A DNA stretch of 40,352 bases from positions 659,206 through 699,557 of the forward strand of contig NZ_LRTV01000001.1 of the NCBI RefSeq assembly GCF_003408845.1, read 5' to 3'. Shown here piece after piece: positions 7,712 through 16,079 of the stretch. The DNA comes from Gardnerella massiliensis. GTDB taxonomy: Bacteria; Actinomycetota; Actinomycetes; Actinomycetales; Bifidobacteriaceae. The translations under genes and the position numbers were made by a program. The notes beneath the pieces were generated by a model, which saw only the letters and a program-made list of their open reading frames with translations, ran no database searches and was not told the origin of the DNA. How positions within the stretch are numbered: the stretch's first letter is position 1; the number at the start of each line of letters is the position of its first letter.

Positions 7712-8947
7712 CTACTTACCGGTGTGATGAATCGGCTTCCACTCACTCTTTGAGAACACGGCTTGGAACGCAATCGGCACATAAGAAAGCATGAAAATCG
7801 GGAAGCTCAACGCGTACGCGAACAGCTCCTTATTCGTAGCACCCAGCTTATCGTGCTCCACCAGAATCGTCAGCGACACAAACACCATCATGCCAAAAAC
7901 GCTGGTAACTGTAGTGGTAATAAAATTGAGCGAGGATTCAATTTGGCTGGTCCACGTTACGAAACCAAAGGCCGCAAACACGAACCCAAGCATAAGTCGT
8001 ACAATCGCTAATACCATAAACGGACACAGCATAAGCGTAAAGTCCACGGATGAAAAGTCGCGCTCGCGAATACCGTGACGTATAAGAGCAGCACCATAGT
8101 AGCGGAACACTTGCAAGAAGCCCTTACTCCAGCGCAGCCTTTGTCTCCAACTTTGCCTGAATGACACCGGCTGCTCGTCGTAAAGCACAGCCGAACCACA
8201 GTAGCCCACTTTGTCTCCGTGAAGAATCGAGTCCATAGTAAATTCGAGATCTTCCGTAAGAAGGTGGAATTTCCAACCGCGATTTCGGTGCATAATTTCG
8301 CGTGAGAACATGAATCCCGTACCGCCCGCGTGGCAGCTGGATCCGAACAGCATGCGTGAATTATTAGTAAAGCGCGACTCTCGAATAAACCACAGTGCAG
8401 AACCGGATGAAACCCAGTTGTCGGAGAGGTTGACAGAGTTACGATAGCTTGTCAAAATCTGATAGCCCGCGTGGAAGCCTTTGTTCATTTCTTCAAAATA
8501 GTGTTCGTCGAGTTTATTATCCGCGTCGAACACAAAGTAGGCGTCGTACACAGCGTCCGCACCACTTTCCATAATGTGGTCGAGCAGATAGCTTAAGGCG
8601 TACCCTTTGCCAATGTGCTTTGTGTCGAAACGTTCTATAACATTGCAACCGGCGCGACGACCTACTTGCGCAGTGGAATCGGTACAATTATCGGCCACAA
8701 GCCAAATATCAATGAGCTTTTGCGGATATGTCTGAGTTTGGATGCAGCGAATCAGGTTGCCGATTACCGCTTCTTCGTTTCGTGCGGAAATAAGCACGGC
8801 ATAATGCTTATCCATAGGCGCTTCGGGGAAAACAATAGGTTTAGCGAACAGCGATGCTACAGCGCACACGCCTTGGTATACGACGCTGCTAATACCAATA
8901 ACTATTACTAATACGTCAAATATTGATAGCAGAATCATTGCTTCCAT
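7712..8947 (-). CDS. Membrane-bound family 2 glycosyltransferase
   Basis: A 411-residue processive-type GT2 enzyme that would transfer sugar from a nucleotide-sugar at the cytoplasmic face. There is one N-terminal membrane segment, then the GT-A fold with ISARNEE, VADNCTDST, the DXD-type FDADN, TEDLEF, and the QRLRWSKG block (QxxRW) seen in cellulose and hyaluronan synthase-like enzymes. Several C-terminal membrane segments follow. The start is ATG 8947 (GGAG nearby) or ATG 8938. The second forms an ATGA overlap with the stop of the upstream permease gene, so the two genes are translationally coupled. The polymer made is unknown. Confidence 0.88.
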   Translation of the reverse strand: MEAMILLSIFDVLVIVIGISSVVYQGVCAVASLFAKPIVFPEAPMDKHYAVLISARNEEAVIGNLIRCIQTQTYPQKLIDIWLVADNCTDSTAQVGRRAGCNVIERFDTKHIGKGYALSYLLDHIMESGADAVYDAYFVFDADNKLDEHYFEEMNKGFHAGYQILTSYRNSVNLSDNWVSSGSALWFIRESRFTNNSRMLFGSSCHAGGTGFMFSREIMHRNRGWKFHLLTEDLEFTMDSILHGDKVGYCGSAVLYDEQPVSFRQSWRQRLRWSKGFLQVFRYYGAALIRHGIRERDFSSVDFTLMLCPFMVLAIVRLMLGFVFAAFGFVTWTSQIESSLNFITTTVTSVFGMMVFVSLTILVEHDKLGATNKELFAYALSFPIFMLSYVPIAFQAVFSKSEWKPIHHTGK

Positions 8948-10581
8948 CCGCTCCGTGGGTTATTTTTTACGTTATTTTTTATAGTATTCTTTTTTGTTAC
9001 GTTTTTGTTGCGACGGCGAATATTCCGCGCAGTCGTAGCGTTTCCTGCGTTTTCCGTACTTTTTGTACTTTCCGTACTTTCCGCATTTTTCGCAACTTTC
9101 GCACGTCGCACACGATTTGCAGCAAGATCTTTATTAACAGCGTCCAACACTTCGCGAGAAATCGCCATCGTAGCAAGAGAATCAGCCTCATCCGCATCGT
9201 AAACGGAAACGTTAACTTCGCTGCCAGCATCCGTATTATCAGATACATACGCCTGCTTGTACCAGTACAAAATATCGTCGTTCATGGAAATTCTGGAACT
9301 ACTACCCCGCATCACGCGAAGCACCGTATCACGAACAGGCTTCATAAAATTATGCCCAATAGCTTCAACGCTCGTAACCATAAGCGACTTACGCTCAGGG
9401 CGAGGATCGTTCATAAGAGGAGACGAGACAAGATGATACTGTTTCGTACACACCTTAAAAATAGCCTGCAAACTAGCCGTAACCGGCAGCGCAAGAAACG
9501 CTCCAAGCGCACCAAATACAGCACCCATCACCAACACTGAAAGAAAAGCGACAGCCGGATTCAAATCCATAGTTTTTTCGGAAATTTTCGGCGAAATCAC
9601 CATATTTTCAATCTGCTGATAAATCGTAATAAAAATTAACGTTGCGAGAGCCGCACCATAACCGTTCGATCCCCACGCAAACAGAATCGGCAAAGCACCG
9701 CCCAAATAGGTACCAACTGTCGGCACAAACTGCGAAACAATGCCGCAGAATAACGACAAAGGCAACCAATATGGAATGTGCATCACAATAAGAAATATCG
9801 CCGTACCCACGGCATTAATCGCAGCCAAAATAATACGCGAAAACAGGAAGCTGGAAATTTGCTCCTGCACAACCGACCAAATAAACAAAAACCTTCGCTG
9901 CGACTGCGGATTCATCCAACGGCACATGCTTCGACGCATAGCCGGACCTGCTGCCGAAATATAGTACGTCACCATAAGAATCGTAAGCAAATCAAGCAGA
10001 AATGTCATCACACCCCACGTGGTGTTCAACGCTTGACCGGCAAAATCAACCACCCACGAAGTCTGCACATGCTTCAAAATTTCCATGCCAAGCTGCTCAA
10101 TATTCGGCATCCTAAAACCGGTAGAATGAAGCACAAACTGACTCAGCTGATGATATAAATCCGGCAAGCCCAAGGCCATCGACACAGCCTGCTGCACAAA
10201 CAAATTGCCAAACAATCCCAGCAACAAACCGACGACAACCAGCAAACTCGTAAGCGTAAAACCGGAAGCGACTCCTCGCCTCCAACCGTGCTTAATAAGA
10301 CGAACCACCAACGGTTCCATAGCGAGCGCAATAAAAATAGACACGATGACGTCGAAAACAATAAACGAAATGCTACTCCACGCAAACCATAAGAAAATCG
10401 ACGTAAAAACAACAATCGCCACGTAAATAAGTGCGCGACCAAGCCAGTCCGGCGGCCGCCTATCGTCACCTTTTGCAGGGAAAAGCGAAGCTAAGTCCAG
10501 TTTGTTGTCGCCAGAGCGCCCTGCACTAGCGTTATCGGCTAAATCGTTAGCTTCATACATTTCATGCTCGTGATACGTCAT
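8935..10581 (-). CDS. AI-2E family permease
   Basis: A membrane protein of 548 residues from ATG 10581. It has the AI-2E (TqsA-like) pattern: paired N-terminal helices, a soluble segment, and a C-terminal helix bundle including LPLSLFCGIVSQFVPTVG and later FGALGAFLALPV. Members export varied small molecules; the substrate here cannot be read. An in-frame extension to 10680 exists but encodes repeat-derived sequence, and the TACAAT box 7 nt before ATG 10581 favours a leaderless start. The C-terminal tail is hydrophilic and repeat-rich, with STE, STK and NAG units coded by 9-bp repeats at about 9050-9110. It overlaps the glycosyltransferase gene. Confidence 0.87.
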   Translation of the reverse strand: MTYHEHEMYEANDLADNASAGRSGDNKLDLASLFPAKGDDRRPPDWLGRALIYVAIVVFTSIFLWFAWSSISFIVFDVIVSIFIALAMEPLVVRLIKHGWRRGVASGFTLTSLLVVVGLLLGLFGNLFVQQAVSMALGLPDLYHQLSQFVLHSTGFRMPNIEQLGMEILKHVQTSWVVDFAGQALNTTWGVMTFLLDLLTILMVTYYISAAGPAMRRSMCRWMNPQSQRRFLFIWSVVQEQISSFLFSRIILAAINAVGTAIFLIVMHIPYWLPLSLFCGIVSQFVPTVGTYLGGALPILFAWGSNGYGAALATLIFITIYQQIENMVISPKISEKTMDLNPAVAFLSVLVMGAVFGALGAFLALPVTASLQAIFKVCTKQYHLVSSPLMNDPRPERKSLMVTSVEAIGHNFMKPVRDTVLRVMRGSSSRISMNDDILYWYKQAYVSDNTDAGSEVNVSVYDADEADSLATMAISREVLDAVNKDLAANRVRRAKVAKNAESTESTKSTENAGNATTARNIRRRNKNVTKKNTIKNNVKNNPRSGWKQ

Positions 10582-10588
10582 ACTCACT

Positions 10589-10594
10589 ATTGTA
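10589..10594 (-). promoter_or_regulatory. -10 box for a leaderless AI-2E permease transcript
   Basis: TACAAT on the minus strand is followed by 7 nt and then the ATG at 10581, so transcription would start at or next to the start codon. No Shine-Dalgarno sequence precedes that ATG. The -35 region is weak. Confidence 0.5.
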
Positions 10595-10640
10595 CCGGCG
10601 CGAACTGATGAAAAGGGCTTACGGCATGTAAACTGCGCGG

Positions 10641-10699
10641 CAACGCAACCACGCAACCACGCAATCACGCAACCACGCAATCACACAATCACGCAACGC
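10641..10699. repeat. 8-bp tandem repeat upstream of glnA
   Basis: Repeated CACGCAAC and CACGCAAT units run in the divergent gap between the AI-2E permease gene and glnA, about 130 bp upstream of glnA. If read through from an upstream start they would add a spurious N-terminus to the permease. Confidence 0.75.
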
Positions 10700-10813
10700 A
10701 GCCACACTACTCGTAACACGCAACGCAGTACGTAACACAAACGTAACGAGATATTCGAGTCGACGAAATCCAAAATCACTCTCCCAGTTCTAAACTCGTT
10801 ACTGAAGATTAAG

Positions 10814-10819
10814 AAAGGA
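10814..10819 (+). promoter_or_regulatory. glnA ribosome binding site
   Basis: AAAGGA is 9 nt before ATG 10829 but abuts ATG 10820 directly. The spacing selects 10829 as the start. Confidence 0.75.
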
Positions 10820-10828
10820 ATGGTGGCC

Positions 10829-12265
10829 ATGACCACGTTGCAAACGAAAGAAGATGCCGCAGCCCTTATTGAAAAGGAAGGCATTGAATACGTTTCCGTA
10901 CGATTTACTGATTTGATTGGTGTCCAGCAGCACTTTACAGTCCCAGCTGACGAATTTTTGCACAGCGCATTCACTGACGGTATGGCTTTCGACGGCTCTT
11001 CTATGCAGGGCTTCCAAGCTATTAACGAATCCGACATGAAGCTTATTCCAGACGTCGATACTGCTTACATCGACCCATTCCGTAAGCATAAGACTTTGAA
11101 TGTGGCCTTTTCTATTGTTGATCCTGTGACGGATGAGCCATACTCTCGTGACCCTCGTCAGGTGGCAATTAAGGCTGAATCTTATTTGAAGTCCACTGGT
11201 ATCGCTGATACCGCAAGCTTTGCTCCGGAAGCTGAGTTCTTTATTTTCGACAAGGTGCGTTTCGCAAACGATATGCAGCGTTCCTTCTACGAGGTGGATT
11301 CTAACGAAGCTCCTTGGAATTCCGGCATTGATACAGAAGATGACGGCAGCAATAACATTGGTTTTAAGAATCGCGTAAAGCACGGCTACTTCCCTGTACC
11401 GCCGGTTGATCACAATCAAGACTTGCGCGACGACATGGTTTACAATTTGCAGAAGGTTGGTTTGATTCTTGAGCGTTCTCACCACGAAGTTGGTGGCGCT
11501 GGTCAGCAGGAAATCAACTACCGTTACAATACGCTTGTTCACGCTGGCGACGATTTGATGAAGTACAAGTATGTGGTTCACGAAACCGCTGCTTTGGCTG
11601 GCAAGGCTGCAACCTTTATGCCTAAGCCAATTGCTGGAGACAACGGCACCGGCATGCACTGCCATCAGTCGCTTTGGAAGGACGGCAAGCCACTGTTCTA
11701 CGCGGAAACCGGTTACGCTCAGCTTTCCGACATCGCGCGCTGGTATATTGGCGGCTTAATTAAGCACGCTTCTTCCGTGCTCGCTTTTACTAATCCTTCG
11801 CTTAACTCTTACCACCGTTTGGTGCCAGGCTACGAAGCTCCAGTGAACTTGGTTTACTCTGCGCGCAACCGTTCCGCCGCAATTCGTATTCCTCTTGCCG
11901 GCGCTGAGCCTGCCGCTAAGCGCATTGAGTTCCGCGCACCGGATCCTTCTTGCAACCCGTTCTTAGCATTCTCAGCTCAGCTTATGGCTGGTTTGGACGG
12001 CGTGATTAACCACATTGAGCCTCCAGCCCCGGTTGACAAGGATTTGTACGAGCTTCCTCCTGAGGAGCATGAGGGTATTAAGCAGGTTCCTTCTTCGCTT
12101 GGTGAGGCTTTGCAGGCTTTGGAAGAGGATCACGACTTCCTCATGCAGGGCGATGTGTTTACTAGCGATTTGCTTGAAACTTGGCTGAATTTGAAGCATG
12201 AGGAAATGGATATGGCTCGCTTGGCTCCAACGCCACTTGAGTATGAGCTTTACTTCCATATCTGA
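10829..12265 (+). CDS. glnA: Type I glutamine synthetase GlnA
   Basis: A 478-residue GS that condenses glutamate and ammonia using ATP. The beta-grasp N-domain starts near residue 20, and the catalytic blocks include EAEFF, NYRYNT, the [19 protein letters not shown]-site segment, NRSAAIRIP and the EFRAPDPS C-terminal block. The adenylylation tyrosine is present in DLYELPPEE (about Tyr407), so adenylyltransferase control is expected. ATG 10829 is chosen over 10820 because of the Shine-Dalgarno spacing. The gene runs alone on the plus strand, divergent from the permease gene and ended by a strong terminator. Its codons look more selected than those of its neighbours, with many GCT, GTT and CGT, as expected for an abundant enzyme. 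Confidence 0.97.
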   Translation: MTTLQTKEDAAALIEKEGIEYVSVRFTDLIGVQQHFTVPADEFLHSAFTDGMAFDGSSMQGFQAINESDMKLIPDVDTAYIDPFRKHKTLNVAFSIVDPVTDEPYSRDPRQVAIKAESYLKSTGIADTASFAPEAEFFIFDKVRFANDMQRSFYEVDSNEAPWNSGIDTEDDGSNNIGFKNRVKHGYFPVPPVDHNQDLRDDMVYNLQKVGLILERSHHEVGGAGQQEINYRYNTLVHAGDDLMKYKYVVHETAALAGKAATFMPKPIAGDNGTGMHCHQSLWKDGKPLFYAETGYAQLSDIARWYIGGLIKHASSVLAFTNPSLNSYHRLVPGYEAPVNLVYSARNRSAAIRIPLAGAEPAAKRIEFRAPDPSCNPFLAFSAQLMAGLDGVINHIEPPAPVDKDLYELPPEEHEGIKQVPSSLGEALQALEEDHDFLMQGDVFTSDLLETWLNLKHEEMDMARLAPTPLEYELYFHI

Positions 12266-12322
12266 TTTGCTTTAATATCTGATTTGCTTTGCTTTTTACT
12301 TGCGCATCCAGTAATTGGATTG

Positions 12323-12376
12323 CAAATACAGTAAATACAGTAAGTACAGCAAATACTGTAAGTACAGCGAATACAT
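12323..12376. repeat. 9-bp tandem repeat between glnA and its terminator
   Basis: Six units in register: CAAATACAG, TAAATACAG, TAAGTACAG, CAAATACTG, TAAGTACAG, CGAATACAT. It is intergenic, so the 9-bp period here is not imposed by coding. Confidence 0.85.
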
Positions 12377-12399
12377 TAAGTTATAAACTTAAATAAAAT

Positions 12400-12433
12400 A
12401 AATCCCCCACAAAAACTTGCGGGGGATTTTTTG
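12400..12433 (+). terminator. Intrinsic terminator of glnA
   Basis: Stem AAATCCCCC pairs with GGGGGATTT across a 12-nt loop and is followed by a T-run. This is the clearest rho-independent terminator in the window. It may also serve the convergent TcaA-like gene, since the left side carries an A-rich stretch. Confidence 0.9.
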
Positions 12434-12482
12434 TTATATTTTTTGTTAGGTATTTTGATTATTACTAATCAGCTACTTGTCA

Positions 12483-13820
12483 CTAATTTTCGTTGTTGCC
12501 AAAGCTAACGGACAAATTATCGCCATTAATCTTATACCTTCCATAAATGCAGAAGTTGTCAGATTGGTCGCCATCTTTCCAATCTTTGTCGTCATTAACC
12601 TTATAACGATACTTTACCTTTGTAGTAAATGGATCTGTGCTAAAAGTACTGGAAGAAGTATTAATATCGTTAATCTTAGGATACTTTTCGACACTTCTCT
12701 TAATATCGGAATAGTCATAGTTGAGATCAGAGAAGAATCCATACGACTTTTTCTTAAGCTTAATAGCGAATTCACATTCTTTTGAAACCTCAGGTTCCGT
12801 AGAAGCTACGCACTTATCAATCTCTTTTTTAACAGCAATTGCAATGCCCTTAGCTAACCTATTAGTGGCAACAAGGTTAACAACCGTAGTATCCGCGCTC
12901 GATCCGGCACCAAAAACAGTAACGTCTTTAATAGAATCAGCTTCCACAAATGGCGAATCTATAACTGGCTTAACGGTATACGTTCCAGGGTAAACAGGGA
13001 TACTATACCTTGTGCTATCACTATTATTTCCGTCAGTATAGCCGTAGCTTTCATCTTTCTTTGAAGACTTCTTGTATTTGTCTAAATTCACTAAAGTGCC
13101 GTTAATATTAAGTTTTTTAATGCTGCTAGGTACTTCTACAGGCAACGAGCTTATAGTCGGGTACTTTATTTTGTAAGAACTAAATACGAGCCATTCTTGC
13201 TTAGGTGGCGTAAGCTCAACATTAAAGTATGATTCTTGACCATTAATTTTGTAAGTAACGCGCTTAGAATCGTACGACAAATCGGTAATAGACGAGTTCG
13301 CAATACGATTTTCAGTATTCTTACCAGTGTTATTGTTCATAAGAACACGAGTACCATCTGGAACGTTGCTAGAAGTCCAATCGACAAGATTGCTAGCTTC
13401 CGTAAAGTTTCCATTTTCCAAAGCAGTAACGTATCGCTTAACTGTAGCTTCCTGAGAATACACATTTTTTTGAACAAAGTAATATGTAAGGCCAAGAATT
13501 ACAACTAAAACGCCTACTACGCTAAGAATAATCTTAGTTTTCTTGCTCATTTTTACTGGAGCTGGAGCTGGAGCCGGATCAAAAGCTGGAGCCGGATCAG
13601 AAGCTGGAACCGAATCAAAACTTGTGGTAGTTTGCGAAACGGGATTGCTATATTGTGGCTGCATTGGTTGAGTGACAGGCTGAGTAAACTGCTGTGCCTC
13701 TGGTTGAGCAACAGGCTGAGCAGGTTGCGTCTGAACAGGCTGATTGTCTACTCTGGCGCCGCAATTTGGACACCACGCAGCATCATTATCAATTGCGTTT
13801 CCGCATTGTATACAATTCAT
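12483..13820 (-). CDS. TcaA-like zinc-ribbon membrane protein
   Basis: A 445-residue protein with an N-terminal zinc ribbon (MNCIQCGNAID then CPNCG), a linker rich in Q and P to about residue 85, one membrane helix near residues 93-113, and a large domain outside the membrane. The layout is that of the TcaA family, known from staphylococci for envelope stress and glycopeptide response. Similarity in the external part is inferred from layout, not from recognised motifs, and the function here is unknown. The start at 13820 has AGGAG 7 nt upstream. It lies just downstream of a second zinc-ribbon membrane gene with a similar linker, and is convergent with glnA. Confidence 0.78.
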   Translation of the reverse strand: MNCIQCGNAIDNDAAWCPNCGARVDNQPVQTQPAQPVAQPEAQQFTQPVTQPMQPQYSNPVSQTTTSFDSVPASDPAPAFDPAPAPAPVKMSKKTKIILSVVGVLVVILGLTYYFVQKNVYSQEATVKRYVTALENGNFTEASNLVDWTSSNVPDGTRVLMNNNTGKNTENRIANSSITDLSYDSKRVTYKINGQESYFNVELTPPKQEWLVFSSYKIKYPTISSLPVEVPSSIKKLNINGTLVNLDKYKKSSKKDESYGYTDGNNSDSTRYSIPVYPGTYTVKPVIDSPFVEADSIKDVTVFGAGSSADTTVVNLVATNRLAKGIAIAVKKEIDKCVASTEPEVSKECEFAIKLKKKSYGFFSDLNYDYSDIKRSVEKYPKINDINTSSSTFSTDPFTTKVKYRYKVNDDKDWKDGDQSDNFCIYGRYKINGDNLSVSFGNNEN

Positions 13821-13841
13821 AAATTAACTCCTACTATTTCA

Positions 13842-13882
13842 CAAAAGTGCCTAGCATATTATTCATACGCTAAGCACTTTTG
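13842..13882. terminator. Hairpin between the two zinc-ribbon genes
   Basis: CAAAAGTGC with TAGC pairs with GCTA and GCACTTTTG across the loop. On the plus side an AT-rich run follows. It lies downstream of the frameshifted membrane gene and just before the TcaA-like ribosome binding site, so it is either a weak terminator or a leader hairpin. Confidence 0.5.
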
Positions 13883-13994
13883 AATAAAATTTTTGTTGCA
13901 AGCTATTTTGCTAAACTAACGCAAACTTTACAAAAAATACTCTATAGCGAAAGCTTTTATAGAATCACATTTACATCAGATTAGCAAAATCCGT

Positions 13995-14973
13995 TTAGTG
14001 CAATAAAGCTCCGTACATTGCGGAAGAAATAGCACTTGTTACGATACCCATCGTGACGAAGAATACAATAATAAGAATTATCGCAGCCACCAACACATAA
14101 ATAACCCACAACCATTCGCGATCCATCTTACGCGTGCAATCAGCGTGAGACACGAAGGAGAATGGGAGAAGTAACGTTAAGAAACCTGCAAATATTTGCA
14201 AGAACACAGAAGGAGTCGAAAGAGTAAGAATGCCAAGTAATGCTGCACAAATCTGAATTGTTACAATCGGCACCATCTTCTGAGCGAACTGAACATGCAA
14301 CTGGCTGGCAGACATTGGATCACCAAACATCTTTGCACCAATTAACGCAACAACGAATGTCATGTAAACGCTAATTATTGCTGCGAAGAAAGCTGCAATG
14401 AACACGGAAATAGGCACGGAAACTCGTGGAGCAGAAATAGAACGCTCCAACATCGACGAAAGGAAGTTAGCACCAGCATTAGTGAAAGAATTGAAGAAGT
14501 TAGCACCAGATTGAACCGTGCAATAAGTTTGGATTGCAGACACAAGCGCGCTGATAACAAACACCAACACGGCATACAAGCTAGAAACGCGATACTTATG
14601 AGATGGATGCTTAATAGCGCTAACAAGCCAACGGAAGAAGTGCATTACCTGTTCAGTGTTTATTTGATTTGCTGCTTGCGTAAAGTGAGGAGCGCCTTGA
14701 GCTGGCTGCTGCTGCATCGGCTGAGTAGGCTGGGTGTATGCAGGCTGAGGCTGAACAGGCTGAGGCTGAGCATACATTGGCTGAGGCTGAGCAGGCTGAG
14801 TGTGCATAGGCTGAGCAGGCTGAGTATAACACTGGCTGAGGCTGAACAGGCTGAGGCTGAACAGGCTGAGGCTGAGCATACATTGGCTGAACAGCTTCAA
14901 TATTGTTGCCGCAATTCTTGCAGAATTTTGCGATGTCGTTATTTTCCGAATTGCATTGAGAACAAACCTTCAT
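13995..14973 (-). pseudogene. Frameshifted zinc-ribbon Yip1-like membrane protein
   Basis: The reading frame from ATG 14973 (AAGGAG, good spacing) begins MKVCSQCNSEN and CKNCG, a zinc ribbon, then a linker of QPQPV repeats. Near 14828 the frame shifts: one extra base in the stretch reading TATAACAC on the plus strand. Downstream, the other frame continues the same linker (YTQPAQP) and about 220 residues with some five membrane segments to the stop at 13995. Total length is 979 nt, one more than a whole number of codons, so a single deletion restores a protein of about 325 residues. It resembles zinc-ribbon plus Yip1/DUF-type membrane proteins. It is either a real null allele or a sequencing error in a repeat; the downstream frame shows no further decay. 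Confidence 0.75.
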
Positions 14974-15157
14974 TTGTCTCTCCTTTTCTGTAATGGAACA
15001 TCCGTGCACTTTTAGCAACTACAGCAAAAAGCACATATGGCTAATTCTATTACTCAAGTTACGACACACAAACGTAAAATCACATTTTTATTAGGCAACA
15101 ATCGCAAAACAATACCTGGGGGTTGTATTAAATAGATTACAAAACCACAAAATATAG

Positions 15158-15199
15158 CGTTACTTTATGACGCTACTTTATGACGCTACTTTATATAGC
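15158..15199. repeat. 13-bp tandem repeat at the def 3' end
   Basis: Units of GACGCTACTTTAT repeat about three times, the last supplying the stop codon of def. The remaining gap of about 180 bp towards the zinc-ribbon gene shows only AT-rich sequence and its ribosome binding site. Confidence 0.8.
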
Positions 15200-15844
15200 A
15201 AATCCGAGAGTTCGGGCAGCGGCAACAGGGACGGCTTCGTCTGCCCAGTAATCCTCAAGATTCTCATCGGTAGCAAGCGAACGCATTTCAGCACGATCAA
15301 TATACAGCTCACCGCGAAGATGATCAGTTTCATGCTGGAAAATACGCGCAGGCCAGCCGTGCAAATGCTCAGAATGTTGCTTACCGTCTTCATCCTGCCA
15401 AGTGGCCTGCACATCAAGCCAACGCTGGCGCACCGCTTGATAACCAGAAACACTTAAGCAACCTTCGTAAAAACTGCGCGTTTGCGTACCAATCGGCTCG
15501 TAGTGCGGGTTAATAATCGCACGGAACGGCAACTCCGCAATATCGCGCGGATCGTCCTCATCGTCACGCACATGATCTTCAATAACCGCAATCGCAAGAC
15601 CAAGACCAATCTGCGGAGCCGCCAAACCAACTCCTGGAGCTTCCAACATAGTGCTGTGCATCAACGAAATAAGTTTAGTAAGCGTAGCTCGAGTAAGTTG
15701 GCCGTCATAAGCAACCGTACGCTGACGCAACACAGGCTCCCCCGCCTGCACAATCGGCAAAATACCGTCTTCAGTAGCGGAATCAAGCAAGCGCTCAACA
15801 GCGCGACTGAGTTTCGTATCGACACTTGCGTGATGCGTAAACAT
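15191..15844 (-). CDS. def: Peptide deformylase
   Basis: A 217-residue metalloenzyme that removes the formyl group from nascent protein N-termini. All three motifs are intact: GVGLAAPQ at 71-78, EGCLS at 127-131 (metal ligand Cys129) and HETDH at 171-175 (two His ligands and the catalytic Glu). The ATG at 15844 follows AAAGGAG at good spacing; an in-frame upstream start at 15916 lacks this and would add residues not usual for the family. The gene follows glmM on the same strand with a 229-bp gap. Confidence 0.95.
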   Translation of the reverse strand: MFTHHASVDTKLSRAVERLLDSATEDGILPIVQAGEPVLRQRTVAYDGQLTRATLTKLISLMHSTMLEAPGVGLAAPQIGLGLAIAVIEDHVRDDEDDPRDIAELPFRAIINPHYEPIGTQTRSFYEGCLSVSGYQAVRQRWLDVQATWQDEDGKQHSEHLHGWPARIFQHETDHLRGELYIDRAEMRSLATDENLEDYWADEAVPVAAARTLGFAI

Positions 15845-15985
15845 AGGACTCCTTTTACCCGGGGGCGTAAATAAAAAACGTACAAAACTGGCGCTTTGCG
15901 AACACGTCGCAAACACAGCACTAAAGTGATAAGTATACCAAAATTATTCACGCACTTCCAGAGTTATGCACAACTCTCGCACGAA

Positions 15986-16079
15986 TTACGAGTTTCGTTA
16001 CGAGTTTCGTTACGAGTTTACGAATTGCGTTACAAATTGCGTTACAACTCTGCAAATTGCGTTACGAATTGCGTTACAG
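15986..16079. repeat. 12-bp tandem repeat at the glmM 3' end
   Basis: Units such as TTACGAGTTTCG and TTACAAATTGCG repeat with drift about seven times between glmM and def. The glmM stop codon is within the first unit on the glmM strand. Confidence 0.8.

Noticed and set aside
10582..10680. N-terminal extension of the AI-2E permease
   Set aside because: The added residues are coded partly by the 8-bp repeats, and a -10 box lies inside the extension, 7 nt before the inner ATG.
14653..15018. Separate 121-residue zinc-ribbon protein
   Set aside because: Its second half (Ala/Cys/Ser-rich) is the shifted frame of the QP linker; it is the 5' part of the frameshifted gene at 13995-14973.
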